64,000 bases of DNA from Trichinella spiralis (GCA_000181795.3 CM012953.1:16607545-16671544), one strand, 5' to 3'. Positions 10,201 through 22,331 are shown, numbered from the stretch's first letter. Notes: generated by a model not told the origin, from the sequence alone. A program made the numbers and translations.

Positions 10201-12920
10201 ATCGTTCAGCATTGTCAACTACTGTCATTTTTTCATCAATTAGCCCCTTCGCTTTTCCAGCAACACCCAATCCAACGCCTTCCCTGATCCAAGGCGGCTG
10301 TGAACTGAAACGACAGAAAAAAAAAATTTTTTTCTCTTTTGAATATACAAAAATTCTTTTCCTGAATCCCGAATACTTGTTGTCCGTATCAACCTCCGCT
10401 ACTACTTCCACGTTTATGGGTGTAATTCGCCGTTTCCCGGATTTTGTACGAGTTTCCAACTGCACGTTCCAATTCTACAATTATCATAGAATATGTTTTC
10501 TAGCCCAAATTAATACGAACACGATATTCAAAAATAAAAAAAAATCTGAAATCCAACTGAATCACGAGTCGATGGTGGCGGTGCAGTACGAACAGCCGTA
10601 GTGGAGGCGCAAACGCCACCGTTAACACCATTTTCACTACAACAAATATTCATATAAATCAAAAAAAAATATTTGGTCATTTGGAAAAAAAATCAAAAGA
10701 ACATGTCCATTATTCAATTTATAATAAATACTTTGAACGATTTGCAATGACTTTTGCATGGGTCATCACGTAGTCTGCGTCTTCGATAATTTTGTTCGAA
10801 TTTTGATCCGACTTCCGCTGCAAACCCAACAGGCCAACATCCACGTTACCGTAATATCGACGAAGCTTATTAATCTAGGACAAATAATTAATAAACAAAA
10901 TTTGCATACAATGCACACTGTAGAGCACTTTTTCGTCGAGCGATAATGGAACGCCCAACTCATCCGTCGTCCAAACCAGACAAACCACAGAACCGTCGAC
11001 CGATGCAGCAATCAATATCAACCCACTGCTATCCCTGGAATGAAAACGAAGTTCACTTTAAATATGCTAACTGCAGCTATTTAATGAATGGAGTTAAAAT
11101 TTGAACAACGCAAAGAAAAATGAGAGAAAAGAAAAATCTTCACAAACAAATGCTTTTTACCAAGATATGTCAGAAATGCTGGATTCGAAAATATCCGTCA
11201 GCACTACAACTGGTCGATTTTCGCTGGCCGACCAAACGCTCAGAGAACGATCTTTGCTTCCAACAGCACAACAGCTGCATACGTTCGACTTGAAAAAATT
11301 TTAATCCATTTCACAATTTATTCATATTTCAGATAATAATCAGCAAGTAGATTTGAATAATAGATAATTGAAAAGAAAGAAGAAAAATTTACTTTTTCTG
11401 TTAGGAACACTTTTCGATTTCGATGATAAAGCACATTGCTCCAACGCTGAAGTGGGCAGTTTTTCAGAATAAGTCCAAACATACAAAACCAATTTGACCA
11501 ATCAACTTACAACGCACGTGATGGCCATTCGATGACCAGCAAAGTCTAGTTCGCATTTCCAGCCATTTCGTTCTATAATTTTCGATACCGGCCCACCGTT
11601 GTTGACTGCATGAGCAGTTGCCAACAGCAGACCATCCGGTGACCAATCCAACCTCAGTGTGTGTGTAGCGCAGGGGGCCTGTTACATCAGTGGGAACAGA
11701 TTTGAAGGTTGTTAAACAGCGAGAAATGAAATTGAATTTACCTCTTTAAATGGACGACGGAATTTATGCACCACGTTCCAATCCACTGTCGACCAAATTC
11801 GCAACGACCTATCATCGCTCTGCAATAAATAAATAATTCATATTTCCCAATTACAACGAAATTCTGGTGATTACAACTGCAGTTCTTCAATAATACCTGT
11901 GAAGCTAAATATTTACCAATCGGATCCCAACAAACACCTTTAACAAAACCTTCGTGACCAACCAGTGATGTTATTTTTTCTAAATTGAAACATTAATTTT
12001 TTTTCCACACTGGAGCAACCTGCAAATTCTACAATCACAATTTCTGTCAGCACATGTCACAACAAATAAAATTTGGAAACAGTTCAAAAAGGAAAAAAAA
12101 TTATTTTCTTCTTTTCAAACAGTCCACTTCAACGCCAATATTAATACAAAGATATAAGCATTGTCGTATGTTATTAACTTTGAACAAAAGACTACCTGGA
12201 AACTTTTTTGCATTCCATATGATAATAATATTGTCTATTCCACAAGAAGCCAAATATCGATCACCAGGAGACCATGACAAATGCAATACATCTGTAATTG
12301 ACAGATTATTGAATACTGAGAAGAGAAAGAAAGAAATAACAAACAAACAGAACATCATTTATATGATTATAAAAGAAAATTTGCTCTCACCTCCAGCGTG
12401 ACCATGCAATGTACTTACGCATTTCCAGTGTTCAACTGCAGTTACACGACTTTGAACATTTGGAATATAACTAACAAAGCGCCAAATTTTCACAGCTTGA
12501 TCCGTGCCAGCTGAAGCTAAATAACGCGAATCACTTGACCAACGTATACAATTGATACAAGCTAAAAAGTAATAATAATAAAGAATAAATTTTTTAAGGT
12601 ACCTCTTATAATGTTTGTTCACTTATTTTTTTATCTCTTACTTGAATGCGCTTCTAGACGGCAAAGCAACAACGGAATCTTGTCGTTAGTTTCATTTTCT
12701 ACGTCAATTACTGGCTTCAAGCTCCACAGAACTATCAATCCAATACCCGTTACACTTTGACCACCGGTGGCAAATCGATTTCCAGCAGGTTCAATGTCCA
12801 CCGAATATATAGGAAGCCCTAAATTAAATAATTACAGCTAGAAATGACAATTCACTTTTAAAGAATACAACAAATCTCCATACCATCGTGATTCACCCAG
12901 TTCGGCTTTATGAACTTCAT
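4216..12920 (-). CDS. HIRA: HIRA, histone H3.3 chaperone
   Basis: HIRA deposits H3.3-H4 independently of replication, with UBN1, CABIN1 and ASF1, in the nucleus. The start (MKFIKPNWVNHD, 12920) matches the family N-terminus. WD40 blades follow: CINCIRWSSDSRYLASAGTD, then HLSWSPGDRYLASCGIDN (12350-12230), KGVCWDPIGKYLASQ (about 11930) and DRSLRIWSTVDW (about 11800). The ASF1-binding B domain is visible at about 10460-10380 as ETRTKSGKRRITPINVEVV. The C-terminal Hira domain runs from about 9530 (NLNCVWKILLETGAVAL) through LYVW at 9146. It resumes at 6720, with GMPIISFNDGSLFSYDASSK at about 6550-6490, WLSEYVKLLVKAG near 4820 and NPKLQRLYSELSF near 4300. Introns are mostly 40-150 bp. Two are much longer, 9145-6721 and about 6488-5571, and both carry KRBA2-like integrase fossils. 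The frame joins cleanly across both, so the gene looks functional. Confidence 0.9.
5690..5955 (-). mobile_element. Fossil fragment of a KRBA2-like integrase gene in a HIRA intron
   Basis: On the minus strand this piece encodes a recognisable zinc-binding (H2C2) segment as found in KRBA2/SCAND3-type integrase proteins: EEMYDAIDAVHQKIGHGG, then a CCKK-type cysteine pair. It is in the same orientation as HIRA and lies in the intron between the exons at 6488 and 5570. Only this part of the gene is left, it has several breaks, and no terminal repeats were seen. It is not a copy of the same part as the larger fossil at 6761-9127, which lies in the opposite orientation. Confidence 0.6.
6761..6798. 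repeat. Left terminal inverted repeat
   Basis: Begins atatgttatgacaaatctga and is the reverse complement of 9090-9127 with 37 of 38 matches. It lies near the 3' end of the host intron, about 40 bases upstream (in HIRA's sense) of the acceptor at 6721. Confidence 0.85.
7315..8840 (+). pseudogene. Decayed KRBA2-like integrase gene
   Basis: The parts appear in family order. The N-terminal start region (MGMKARFQKKLQQMLDEKRK) is at 7315. An H2C2 zinc-binding segment lies at about 7545-7700. Core integrase segments with GAPAMS and YGREFVNFIIAELVSLW lie at about 7880-8010. A GVERLNEIIQNN segment and a SPSKVMFGEE segment span 8050-8235, and the cysteine-rich tail (KCHCSTKCSYC) is near 8780-8810. Roughly half a dozen breaks are apparent, so this is a fossil. 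Known relatives are integrase-derived proteins named after the mammalian domesticated gene KRBA2; the KRAB domain itself is not expected here. Confidence 0.65.
9090..9127. repeat. Right terminal inverted repeat
   Basis: Ends ...cagatttgtcataacatat and pairs with 6761-6798. Inward of it, from 8960 to 9090, the motif aacatttg/caaatgtt recurs in both orientations, a subterminal-repeat pattern common in TIR elements. It lies about 20 bases inside the intron from the splice donor at 9145. Confidence 0.85.
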
Positions 12921-13072
12921 TTCCAATTAATTCGATGCTGTCAAAATTTACCTTAAACACCGCTAAATAATACTATTTCACAAAATTGACCTAAGAATTA
13001 CACTTTCAAATGATAAACTTCACTAAAAGCATAAAATAACAATTTTTTGTTTTTAATTCGTATTGCAAAAAC

Positions 13073-13105
<33 letters not shown>

Positions 13106-14368
13106 TATATAGGACTACTGTGAATTACATCAAAATTTATAATTTTTTTCACAAATTTGTCTTATTAGCAAAACAGTTAATCAAAATGATAAAATTTTTT
13201 AATACCCATAACAGTTATTTCAACAATATTTATTTCAAATGCAAATCTCTGTGAAACAAAACGTTTTATAATTAAAAATTGAAATGCAAAAAGTAGAACA
13301 ATTTCAGCAGAAACAACATCAGCATAAATCAAACTTATAAAAATAACACAAAACTTTAAACTAATACTTTTCGCATAATCAAATTTATTTGCAAAAAACT
13401 CATTCCACTGCAACAGCATATTTGTAAAAATATCAACACAGTTACACAATAAATAACAAATATTTATAAACTGTTTACAAATATACTTGGATTTATTTGT
13501 GAAAGACCGTAAATAGATTGACTACGTACTTCGCCCTAAACACTGTCGTGATTAGTAAAAGTTCAACATTGTATTAGGAGTCTCTACGTTTAACTGACAA
13601 ATGCTAATTCAAGAATAGTCAATAATATGCAAACATTATAAAGAAAATTATATGAAAAATATAAATATTATGTGTAATATCATGCTATTCAAATAAAGGA
13701 TGTATTACAAACAGAAACAGGCTACGGAATGGGAATTTGTGAATATACAATTCAACCAATCTACATAAATATTAATAATATGCTCACAAGGATAAATGAT
13801 ATTTACGTATATTAAACGTTCAAACTGCTCACACGCGCAGTGAACTGAAATCACTTTACAAAATACTGCACATTGAAATAACTTTTTCAAATGTACAGAA
13901 ATTGTTACTATTTACAGTATGACGTACATGAAAATAAAGTTATATAGATTTGCTTGAAAATACATATTTTATGGCATACAGTTATGGTGCTTGAAAAAGT
14001 ATTACATTTAATAATTCTCTTTTGTATTTCTATTCTTTCAAATGAAACGAAATATATGAAATAAGAAGACAGCATCCAAAACTACCGCCATATTTTTCAT
14101 TTCAAATGTAAATGCTTGAAAAACACATTTGCATTGATAGTATTATATCGCAGTAAATTATAATCATATTGTTTAAAAAAAATTGTTTGTATTTATTTAT
14201 TTGAACTGCAATTCAAACACACAATACAATAGTCACGCAACATTTATGAATAAAACTTAATAAACTATAAATGACAACATTAATTCCCACCAACACCTTT
14301 ATAAAAAGATTTCTTCTGCAATTTTCGCTAAATATAAAATGTTCATCACAATTTCAAAGTAAGCCATT
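12921..14368. other. Intergenic between UBA2 and HIRA
   Basis: About 1.4 kb of AT-rich sequence without a supportable gene. It should contain the HIRA promoter and the UBA2 3' end. An AT microsatellite is listed separately. Several short AT-rich reading frames here (13177-13449, 13705-13890) have no family features. Confidence 0.55.
13071..13112. repeat. (AT)n microsatellite
   Basis: About 42 bases of nearly uninterrupted AT repeat with one or two C interruptions. Confidence 0.9.
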
Positions 14369-17300
14369 TCACTGAGAATGGAGACCATTGAAATTATTTA
14401 TAAAATACTCGCTGTCGTAAATCTCCGGGCTAAAATTAAATAATCAGCAAAACAATAATAGAACAAAGTAACTAACAAAAATACCAATCGGAAATAATTA
14501 TACGAATATTTGTAAATGTTGCGCCATCTTCGCAACGGAGAAGCGATCCATGTTTGACAGAAATTTCAGAAAGTGTTTTCTTTCCTTCTTCTGCAGATAC
14601 TATCACAATAACAATAATAATAATAATAAATTTCTTTTTATAAATAATTATAAACTAACAAATACAAACAGTTACATTTGTAATCATGCGCAAAAAGCAG
14701 TCGAGGAGACGCAACTTCCAGCATGATTTCAGGTTTCATCACAGACAATTCTTTCGCAATCTGCAAAAAATAATGAAATAAAATAGAATAACAGAGAATA
14801 AAATAAATACACAAGAAATAGAAAAATCAAATTTGTCACAAAATTCTCTTTTTTATCAGTAAATTCAACAATGCATGAGAAAAGCAATGCATTGCAATAC
14901 CTTTCCCAAATTTTCAACTGAAAAGGTCGACACGTTCAAGGAAACTTCCACCTTAAATACAAAATTGTATAGATACATATATCAATAATAATTTAACAGA
15001 GAATCGTTGCATGTGTACCTCCTTAACAGCAACACAATATTCACATCCAGTTACTTCAGTTGATGGAGCGATGGATAAAACTCTTGGCATTCCTTCTTGC
15101 GAAGAAATGGCAACCTTATATAAATAAAGTAGATTTAATTCGTATTTACAGTTTTTATGAAAGATTTATTTCCACTGACCATTTACAAGAAAAATTACAA
15201 TGCAATAATGATTCTTACCGATCCGTAGAAATCTTTCCGTCGCTCCAAAACTGTGTACAATTTCAAAACCATCAGTCCAGCTACCACTGCATTTGTACTC
15301 ACAATAGCTGGCACAACCCGACCGGCAATTGCTGAGATAAAGTGAATCAGAAAATGTTATGATTTGTAAATTTGAAAATTATTTTTAAGAAATAACTCTT
15401 ACTTTCAGCTTCGAAACGAGGTATCTTTTCAATATTAAAAACATGACAACGAAAATTCGTAAATGCAGTCACAAAATCCACGCATACCGGATCATCCTTT
15501 AATACATACCAACTACAGTGCAAAAGATACAGTCTGTTATATTCTTTTTACCTTTTGCCAAATCAATGGAGCATTTTTAGCTCTTTCTTTAAGTACTGCT
15601 AAGCAAGATACTGCCACTTTAAAACATTCTTTCAAAGTCCAAACATTTTGATCGCGTGATTCCCAGTCCTTTTGTTCTGTCCCTTGCAAGTTTTCTTCAA
15701 AAAATATAATAAAATAAGTTTCATGTTCAACATTGATTACGAAAACAAACAGAAAATACCATGAAGTCCAATACGGAACCACCGCAAATTTAACGGAGTG
15801 GGTGGCTGGCGATCTTCCCATAATTTTTCCATAGTGCGAAGATATTCAATATCGTTAACAAAGAGCTAAGTAAAATTTGTCGTGTGATTGTTTAAACTTT
15901 GGAACTATACTTCAATAATGAAAAGTTGCGTAATTCGTAAAAAGTAATTTATAAACTTTAAGAAAAGAATTTTAACAACCAACTTTTTTGATTATAACTT
16001 CAGGGTCATAATTATGATTCTTAGCCAAATCCTGCAAACTGATAACGTTGGTAAGAGGTTGAACTTGTGGAGTTGCTTCAAACTCTTCACCAGTTACTAA
16101 ACTCTCTGGTGACACATCTTGATCTGAATTTACCTCTCCAAACAGTTGGCTAAAAAACAAATAAAAATATATGCATATTCAAAACATAAAAATAATTGCA
16201 TACTTGAATAAATGCTGTGCCCAAATAACACAATGAGCAGGTTCCGTAGGAGTATTACGAATAGTACAACTTGGATAGTCATGCGATGGCGAGTGTTTGT
16301 GACAATCGAAACATTCGGTAATATTCTACAAAATAAACAGTGAATAAAATATAAAATAAAACAGCAAGAAGTGAAATGACTATAAAATGTAAAAATGAAC
16401 ATAAAATAACTGTAAAACGCACTAACATATGATTAATAATTGCGCATTAAAAACTTCAACAAGTAAAATAATTATCTTCGTTCATAATTTTAAATTTTTA
16501 TGCATCACAACAAATAATAATGAAATCAAATTACATTTTTTTACCCTACATAAAAAAATTTCGATGAAGTCAATTACTAATATTCTTTAGACAAAAATAA
16601 CTCGGAATTTTGGAAAGACCAAAATTGTATTAACTAACCCGTATTATCACGTCAACTTGTCCTTTTCGGCCCAAAGATCCGCCGTCAATCAATGGAAGAT
16701 GACATATCAAACACATGCGATTGACATAAGACCTGGCTTCTAAATTTAAAAAAGGAAAATATAAAATATAATATGAATAAATTGCGTTTGCAGCTTTTAC
16801 CAATATTATCCAAGCAGTTCAAAACTGCAGTAAATTTTTTAAAATAATTCACATTGAATTCTCGACTAAAAAAGTTCAAATTCAAGTGAAATGGTTCTCG
16901 TTCGTTGCACGAAAGAAAAAATACCTTTGAATAGGTTTACAGTAATATACCAATTTCACGTTTGGATTCAAAACAGAAACACTTTCTACGGCCACCTATG
17001 TTCAAAATTTAGCATCAGCACTGTCAGGAGTAAACTTTACACTTTCTCACTTTAGCTTTAGATAAACCGACGTGCTCTTTACGAAACAAAAACTGTCGAT
17101 TCAAATTTGTTACCTCGATGGTATCCATATCAATCTAAAACAGTATTTATAAGTAAATAAACAATGACATAATTTTAACAGTTTGTCAAATAATAGTCAA
17201 TTCCATGAAATACATCCGAACATGCATGTTACTAAAAGAATTAATTAATTCAAATTAATTTAAAAAATAGATTATATGATATTATTCATCAAATGTAATA

Positions 17301-17520
17301 TTAATTATACGGGGATGCATGTTATTTTCAACAAATAATATTCAACATTATTAATAAGCAGAAGCAGGGAATTGAAACTTACCACTTCAATATCTGCAAA
17401 TCCACTTAATACAAGCGTTTTTAAAAGTTCGCATCCGATACCTCCAGCACCGACAACTAGCAGTTTTTTACTCGTAAAACTGTGATACATATCTAAAAAT
17501 TCTTGATTTTCTCCCATCAC
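14369..17520 (-). CDS. UBA2: UBA2/SAE2, catalytic subunit of the SUMO-activating E1
   Basis: This subunit pairs with SAE1, adenylates SUMO, forms a thioester with it and passes it to UBC9 in the nucleus. The start at 17520 precedes the nucleotide-binding loop [20 protein letters not shown]. Then come [22 protein letters not shown] residues (17100-17040) and the first zinc pair TECFDC (about 16320). The catalytic Cys motif [14 protein letters not shown] lies at about 16270-16230, followed by LFNQLFGE. Later exons carry [13 protein letters not shown] (about 15500), a [14 protein letters not shown] segment (15300) and the second zinc pair GCEYC (about 15040). The ubiquitin-fold domain ends near 14490. 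A last exon from 14429 (acceptor after taattttag), ending at TGA 14369, keeps the frame; reading through instead stops at 14472. The long nuclear-localisation tail of the human protein is absent in either model. Confidence 0.88.
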
Positions 17521-17735
17521 GAGATAGAAATATAAAATAAATTAACAAAATTTATGAATAAAATTTTACAGTAATATAGTGAATTCATGTTTGAATTATC
17601 AATTACAGTATTTTTTATTTGACAACAGTACAATATGTATAAACTATTTATGACAAGTCGATTTTTTGTTTAAATTATGCAACTTAGAGTAAAGATAAAG
17701 TCAATAAATAACTACTGTAAAATAAAATTTTAATT
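17521..17735. other. UBA2 upstream region
   Basis: AT-rich sequence directly upstream of the UBA2 start, probably its promoter and 5' untranslated region. An LTR begins 215 bp upstream of the start codon. Confidence 0.5.
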
Positions 17736-18463
17736 TGTAACGCTTGTAACTGTAACGAGCGAAACTACGAGTTTACTCGCTCGCGATCTTTGTGGACTGT
17801 ATCTTTGTTCGTATTGAAAGGTGGTCTAGCGGCCCCCTTGCGCTGACGTTGACCGATGACCGTTGCGCGCCTGACAACGGCTGTTTACGCCATTGCGCCA
17901 GTTGCGCGTCAATAAAGTATTTGAAGAAGCCGCCAGATGGACGAGCACGCCAAATGACCATCGCTAGATCAAAGAGGACGAAAGCATAACAGCTAAACCG
18001 GAAGTCGACGGTGATTTAGATCGGCTCCATAGATAGCCAGCTCACCTGCTTTGAGCGAGCCGCTCATTGGCTGCCCGAGCTCTATATATTTGGCTACAAA
18101 CGCGCGCCGCAGAAAAAAGATCCGTGGAAGTTGCCGAAGTTAGTCGAACTCACTGTCGTTTGCGTAACCATCGATTCTCGTGCTGTCGTTTGGACCTGTT
18201 GTATCTATTGATTCTCGGTTCGCTGCTGTCGACGGAGTGCGTCCATCTGATAATTCGTAGTCGAATAAAACGAACGTATATTCGTTTGTGTGTTTTGATC
18301 TGCTTGCATTTTTACCTTACGCGACCTTCTTCTTGACTACCCACTTCGGTTGGCCAAGGAGAATCTACACCATACAGTCCACTCTCATTTGCCTGACAAA
18401 CGAACGTCTGGCAAATTGTACTTGAGCATCGCAGGAGTACAGAACCCTCCTACGGTTCTTACA
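17736..18463 (+). mobile_element. Probable solo LTR, Gypsy-type
   Basis: The unit opens TGTAACGC and closes GTTCTTACA, typical TG...CA LTR ends. It contains a TATA-like ctctatatattt at about 18080 and an AATAAA at about 18265, so U3, R and U5 can be recognised. It is GC-richer than its surroundings. No target duplication was found and no internal region in the same orientation follows, hence solo or fragment. The long reading frame over 17773-18336 has no protein features. Confidence 0.5.
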
Positions 18464-18599
18464 CATAGAACTGCTGATCAGATCTAAGAAATTCGCTTTA
18501 ATTTAAACTGATTGGTTTATTGCGTGTATACTATTGAACATTTTAAAGACCTTGTTCAAAAGTTTGCTTTCTATTAATGTTTCTTAATTTGAGGTGGGT

Positions 18600-18975
18600 G
18601 GTTGGTTACAGTACATCGATTGTTGATCAGCAAGGACGATTCTTGCTGTAGTTAAGACAACTCTTTGGGAAGAGATGACTTTATTAGATTTAACAACAGC
18701 GACAAATTGGTGATTTGACAATCACCAACAACAGCTTCTGCAACAAACAGTAGCAATCTGCACTGCACTGCACGATGATCACACGCACTTGACTTTACGT
18801 TAACAGCTCTCGCACGAATCACACCAGCACTCCGCTCTCGACTCGATCTCTCGATTCGACTACTCGGCTTCGGATTTCGCTGGTTTATATACTGAGCGTA
18901 CCGACCTCAGGTCCACGTTTTAAGACAGAGGAAATTTGGTTATCCTTGTCTTGGGACAATTGTAGGCCGCCGGTG
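18600..18975 (-). mobile_element. LTR-like sequence, minus orientation
   Basis: On the minus strand the order is a gttatccttgtct-type upstream block, a TATA box (cagtatataaacc, about 18884-18892), a GC-rich transcribed part, and AATAAA (18680-18685). It lies about 100 bp downstream of a BEL/Pao protease fragment in the same orientation and so could be that element's 3' LTR. Exact ends are not clear. Confidence 0.45.
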
Positions 18976-19059
18976 TGACGTCTTTTGTGCCCTTCCATGC
19001 TTCCAGCAAGCATTCCGGCTCTGCTGCGGTCGCGCAATGCCCATTCAGCATTTCGGATG

Positions 19060-20645
19060 ACCTTTAAAATTATCCTGAAGTGCTGGGGATGGCCTCTTTG
19101 ACCTGCATGGCTTTTGGGGGCAAATTTCTCGGGAAACTTGCGTTTCCAACATCATCCTTGCAGAACCAAGGCGTCGGTGTGGCAACAAGGTCATCGCAGA
19201 GACTCGGCAGACTGAGGGCCGTCAATTCAATTCCCTCCTTCAATGGCTCCAAACTTTCAGATTGGGCAGGGATGAGGCGGAATCGCACACGACGAACATC
19301 AGGGATTCTCACTTTGAGACCATTCACATCATTCACGGTCATATCGCTCGTCGGGCCTTGTAATTTCAGTTCGTCGGCAACATCAGTGCGGATGAGCGAT
19401 CGCTCAGATCCGCTATCCAACAAATAGTTGACCAGCTTTGTCTTTCCTTTCTCCCCATGCTCCAGCGCACGAACGACTGGCAACCTGATCGTGGCAACCT
19501 CTTACTTTCAGTAGAGGAGAGATGGATCCCGACAAAGGAGGCTCCTTGCTCTGTCCTATCCTCTGTCTTCTCATTCTGACTCTTAGAGGGCGAGACCCTT
19601 TCTTCAGTGAAATCGGTTCCGTTACTGCGCGTGGTCGGTGAAGCTTGCTCGGTGCAAGTCTTGCCTGCAGAGAGCTTCTCCCGTCAATAGAGCATTCCAA
19701 AATTGATTGGACTTTCTCTTCGGGCATCCTTCTCTGCGATGTCCTTGACGAAGACAAATGAAGCAAAGCTTCAGCCGCACTGCCCAATACTGTCTCTTCT
19801 GAACCAAATAGCTTCGGAATCGGGCAACGGTCCGCCGGATGGTCGCCTTTGCAGACGGGACATCCGCCGCCAGAATTTGTGGTTGTGAAGGGAATGCAGA
19901 GTCGGTAGTCGTGCATTGAGGTGAGACTCCTGCTGATGCCTTTGCGTCGGGGCCTTCGTTCTGGTTCCGAGGTCGGCGTCCTTTATCCTTGTGTAGCGGC
20001 CTTCCGTTCTTTCTTATTATCGCTAGCGGAACCACTCATAACGAGAAAGATCAAGCTTCATAATACAACTAATACACAGACAGCACAGAACACACGCACA
20101 CTCTACTCAGACTTTGTCGTGACTGAACTTCCTCGTCACTTCCGCGTTCGTCTGGCTGTTGTCCGCCCAGCCAATCAGGTTTCTCTTGACCTCCGAGTTC
20201 GCCTGTAGGCGTCGCTTCGCTCCGCCAGCCGTTACACTTGCTTGTTCCAACAAGAAAGCTAAGAATACGTCCGAATTTATCTCACCGTCTTTCTTGTCTT
20301 TGATAAAGGCTTTCCATTCGGTCATTGTACCAGAAGGAAGTTTCTTTCCTCTTCAGAGTGGGGAAGATGACGTGAAAACCGTTCAAGCCGCAGTTAACAT
20401 TTTTGCCCAATGCTTTCATCTCGAGGAAACGCCGGTTCAAGTCGTCGTGGAGTCTGGTCAACTCTCCAGCTCCTTCGTTTGAACAGGCCCTCACGTTCAT
20501 CACACTTAACACATGGCTCTCCACAACGTCCGGTAGTCGATAAAATCGGCTCTTCAGCGTCGTACTACCTCCGAATAGTTTTCAGCGCAAATCGTGACAC
20601 CTTCGATTGCTTTCAACGCTGAACCGGATAAGCATGATCTCAAAT
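19060..20645 (-). mobile_element. BEL/Pao gag-protease fragment
   Basis: Recognisable parts on the minus strand, from high to low coordinates, are a gag segment (about 20640-20110), CCHC-type knuckle cysteines (CFICLRQGH and others, about 19820-19770), and a DUF1758-type aspartic protease with LLDSGSERSLI (about 19430). Reverse transcriptase, RNase H and integrase are missing between it and the LTR-like sequence at 18975. At its upstream edge it abuts the LTR of element A. It is fossil material with three or four breaks. Confidence 0.75.
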
Positions 20646-20942
20646 GGAGACACTTTGCTCAAACGTTGCTCACAACTACCGAACAACTCGCACAGTCGGA
20701 ATGATACCGAATGAATGACATGATCCAGTCGGAATGATAAATGAATGAGTCACCGTATTCCTTATTGAAATGCAGGTGTGACTTCAAGATACTATACGCT
20801 ACAGTACCATGGCGCATATTTCACACTGTTAGAAAGTGACCACGTAAACACGACCATAAAAATACCAAAAAAATAGAAAGAAACTCCTAACAGTCAAGGA
20901 ACAAACAACTCGCTAAACAAAAGCAAAAATGGAATTTCCAGT
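20646..20942 (-). mobile_element. 3' LTR (partial) of BEL/Pao element A
   Basis: It matches 39890-40094 and 40677-40735, the LTR at the other end of element A, closely. On the minus strand it is preceded by a purine-rich tract (ccgggggaagaaac), as expected of a polypurine tract before a 3' LTR. The copy stops near 20650, where gag-like sequence begins. Confidence 0.65.
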
Positions 20943-21977
20943 TTCTTCCCCCGGATGTAGTCCATCACTAGGCTATCGCTGGCTCCAAAAGCACCAGTAA
21001 CCGGCTTTTGCGCGTCAGTACTTCCCGTGCGGTTCAGAGTCGGACGGATCGAACGATATCGTCACTCCCTAGTAGGAGTTCTGTAATCACTCCCAGCTTC
21101 CAGCAGTTGCGGGGAACCGTATCTTCAGTGATAAGTACCAAATCATCGACCTCCGGTTGACGGCTGATCTTTTTCCATTTGCTACGTACGTCGAGGGATA
21201 CCAAGTACTCTTCCGTCCATCGTTTCCAAAGCTGGCGTATCAGCATTTGCTGATATTGCCAACGTCTTCTAAGCTGACTGGCGCCAGCTAACCTGGACGT
21301 TTCCTGAGTGGATGTTGTAAGCGCGGCAAATTCTCTTCCAATAAGAAAGTCCGCCGGGATGAGCGGAGCACAGTCCCTTGGGCCTTCGCTTAAAAGCGTG
21401 AGCGGCCGGTTGTTAATTCGAGCTTCTAACTCGCACAAGGTGGTACAGAGTTCTTCAAAGAAGCAGGCTCTTTCCGATCATCTTTCGCAGTGCGTTCTTG
21501 ACAGATCGAACAAGCCTCTCCCAGTATCCGCCGCTCAAAGGAGCTCTTTCAGTGGTGTATCTTCACTGAATGCACCCGCAGACCAACTCGTTCCGAAATT
21601 TCTCCGCATGCTTGCCGACAAAAAGCGAGCGGATGAACGCGTCTGCCTGTTTGAATGTCCGAAAGTTATACGACTGGATAACTGTCGGGGTGCCTCTCCT
21701 GGCTATGAAGCGGCGGAGTGCGGTGAGAAAACTTGTCTCAAGGTGCACGGCGCGAGTTATCATGCACGTGAAGAGGCAGATGTAAACTTTCTTCACACCG
21801 CGATTTTCTCCCCGTACATGAAACGGCCCGGCGAAGTCCAATCCCACCTGACAGAACCACTCTTGCGACCGGGAGTTCACTCATCAATGGACAGAACAAA
21901 CGTCCGTCTTGCCATCTGCAGATGATGTAGGCTCTGATGCATCTTTTTACTGTCTGGCGTCCACGAATCACCCAATA
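20943..21977 (-). mobile_element. BEL/Pao element A, integrase part (downstream half)
   Basis: Minus-strand remains of a Pao-type integrase: a zinc-binding segment (GRQTVKRCIRA, near 21970), a core segment with VGLDFAGPF and KVYICLFTCM (about 21840-21760), and the C-terminal part that ends near 21034. It stops abruptly at 21977, where element C starts; the matching upstream half lies at 39045-39756. A handful of breaks are present. Confidence 0.75.
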
Positions 21978-21982
21978 ACGTC
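21978..21982. repeat. Target-site duplication of element C, left
   Basis: ACGTC directly before the LTR's TG; the same five bases follow the other LTR at 39040-39044. Confidence 0.75.
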
Positions 21983-22331
21983 TGTTAGAAATTCCTCTGG
22001 TCGCTCCCGGACGCCTGAGTATCCATACCTGCGTTCATGGTTACTGTAGCGGCCTACGGTAGATGATGCAACAGTGTGTATTTTTAGATTGTGCTGTGTG
22101 ATTGTCGTTGGTGTCTGTGTGGTGTTTAGTCTCTGTTCATTTGTGTCCATTGATAAGTTCTCACTTTCGTGGAATAAAACCGGTGTCCGCTGTTTGTTTG
22201 TCTTATTTGTTACACGTTCGTGAACGAACGTGGGTAGTATTGCGGTTAGGCTATCATCATTGATTTGACCTGCCGCCAAAGAAAAACCTACAGTCCACTG
22301 CCTCGTTGGCTACAGATCTCTGTCGCCAACA
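21983..22331 (+). mobile_element. 5' LTR of element C
   Basis: Starts TGTTAGAAATTCC and ends GTCGCCAACA. The first 96 bases differ from the 3' LTR at only three positions. Downstream the two share only blocks (cacgtt...aacgaacg, tacagtccact). A primer-binding-like tggtcctccgagccgg follows directly. Confidence 0.7.

Noticed and set aside
9848-10601. Plus-strand frame of 178 codons opposite HIRA
   Set aside because: Shadow of the HIRA linker and B-domain exons on the minus strand, which carry the conserved GKRRITP motif.
17800-17840. ggtggtctagcggcc, a tRNA A-box-like start
   Set aside because: No B box or cloverleaf partner strand within 100 bases, and it lies within an LTR.
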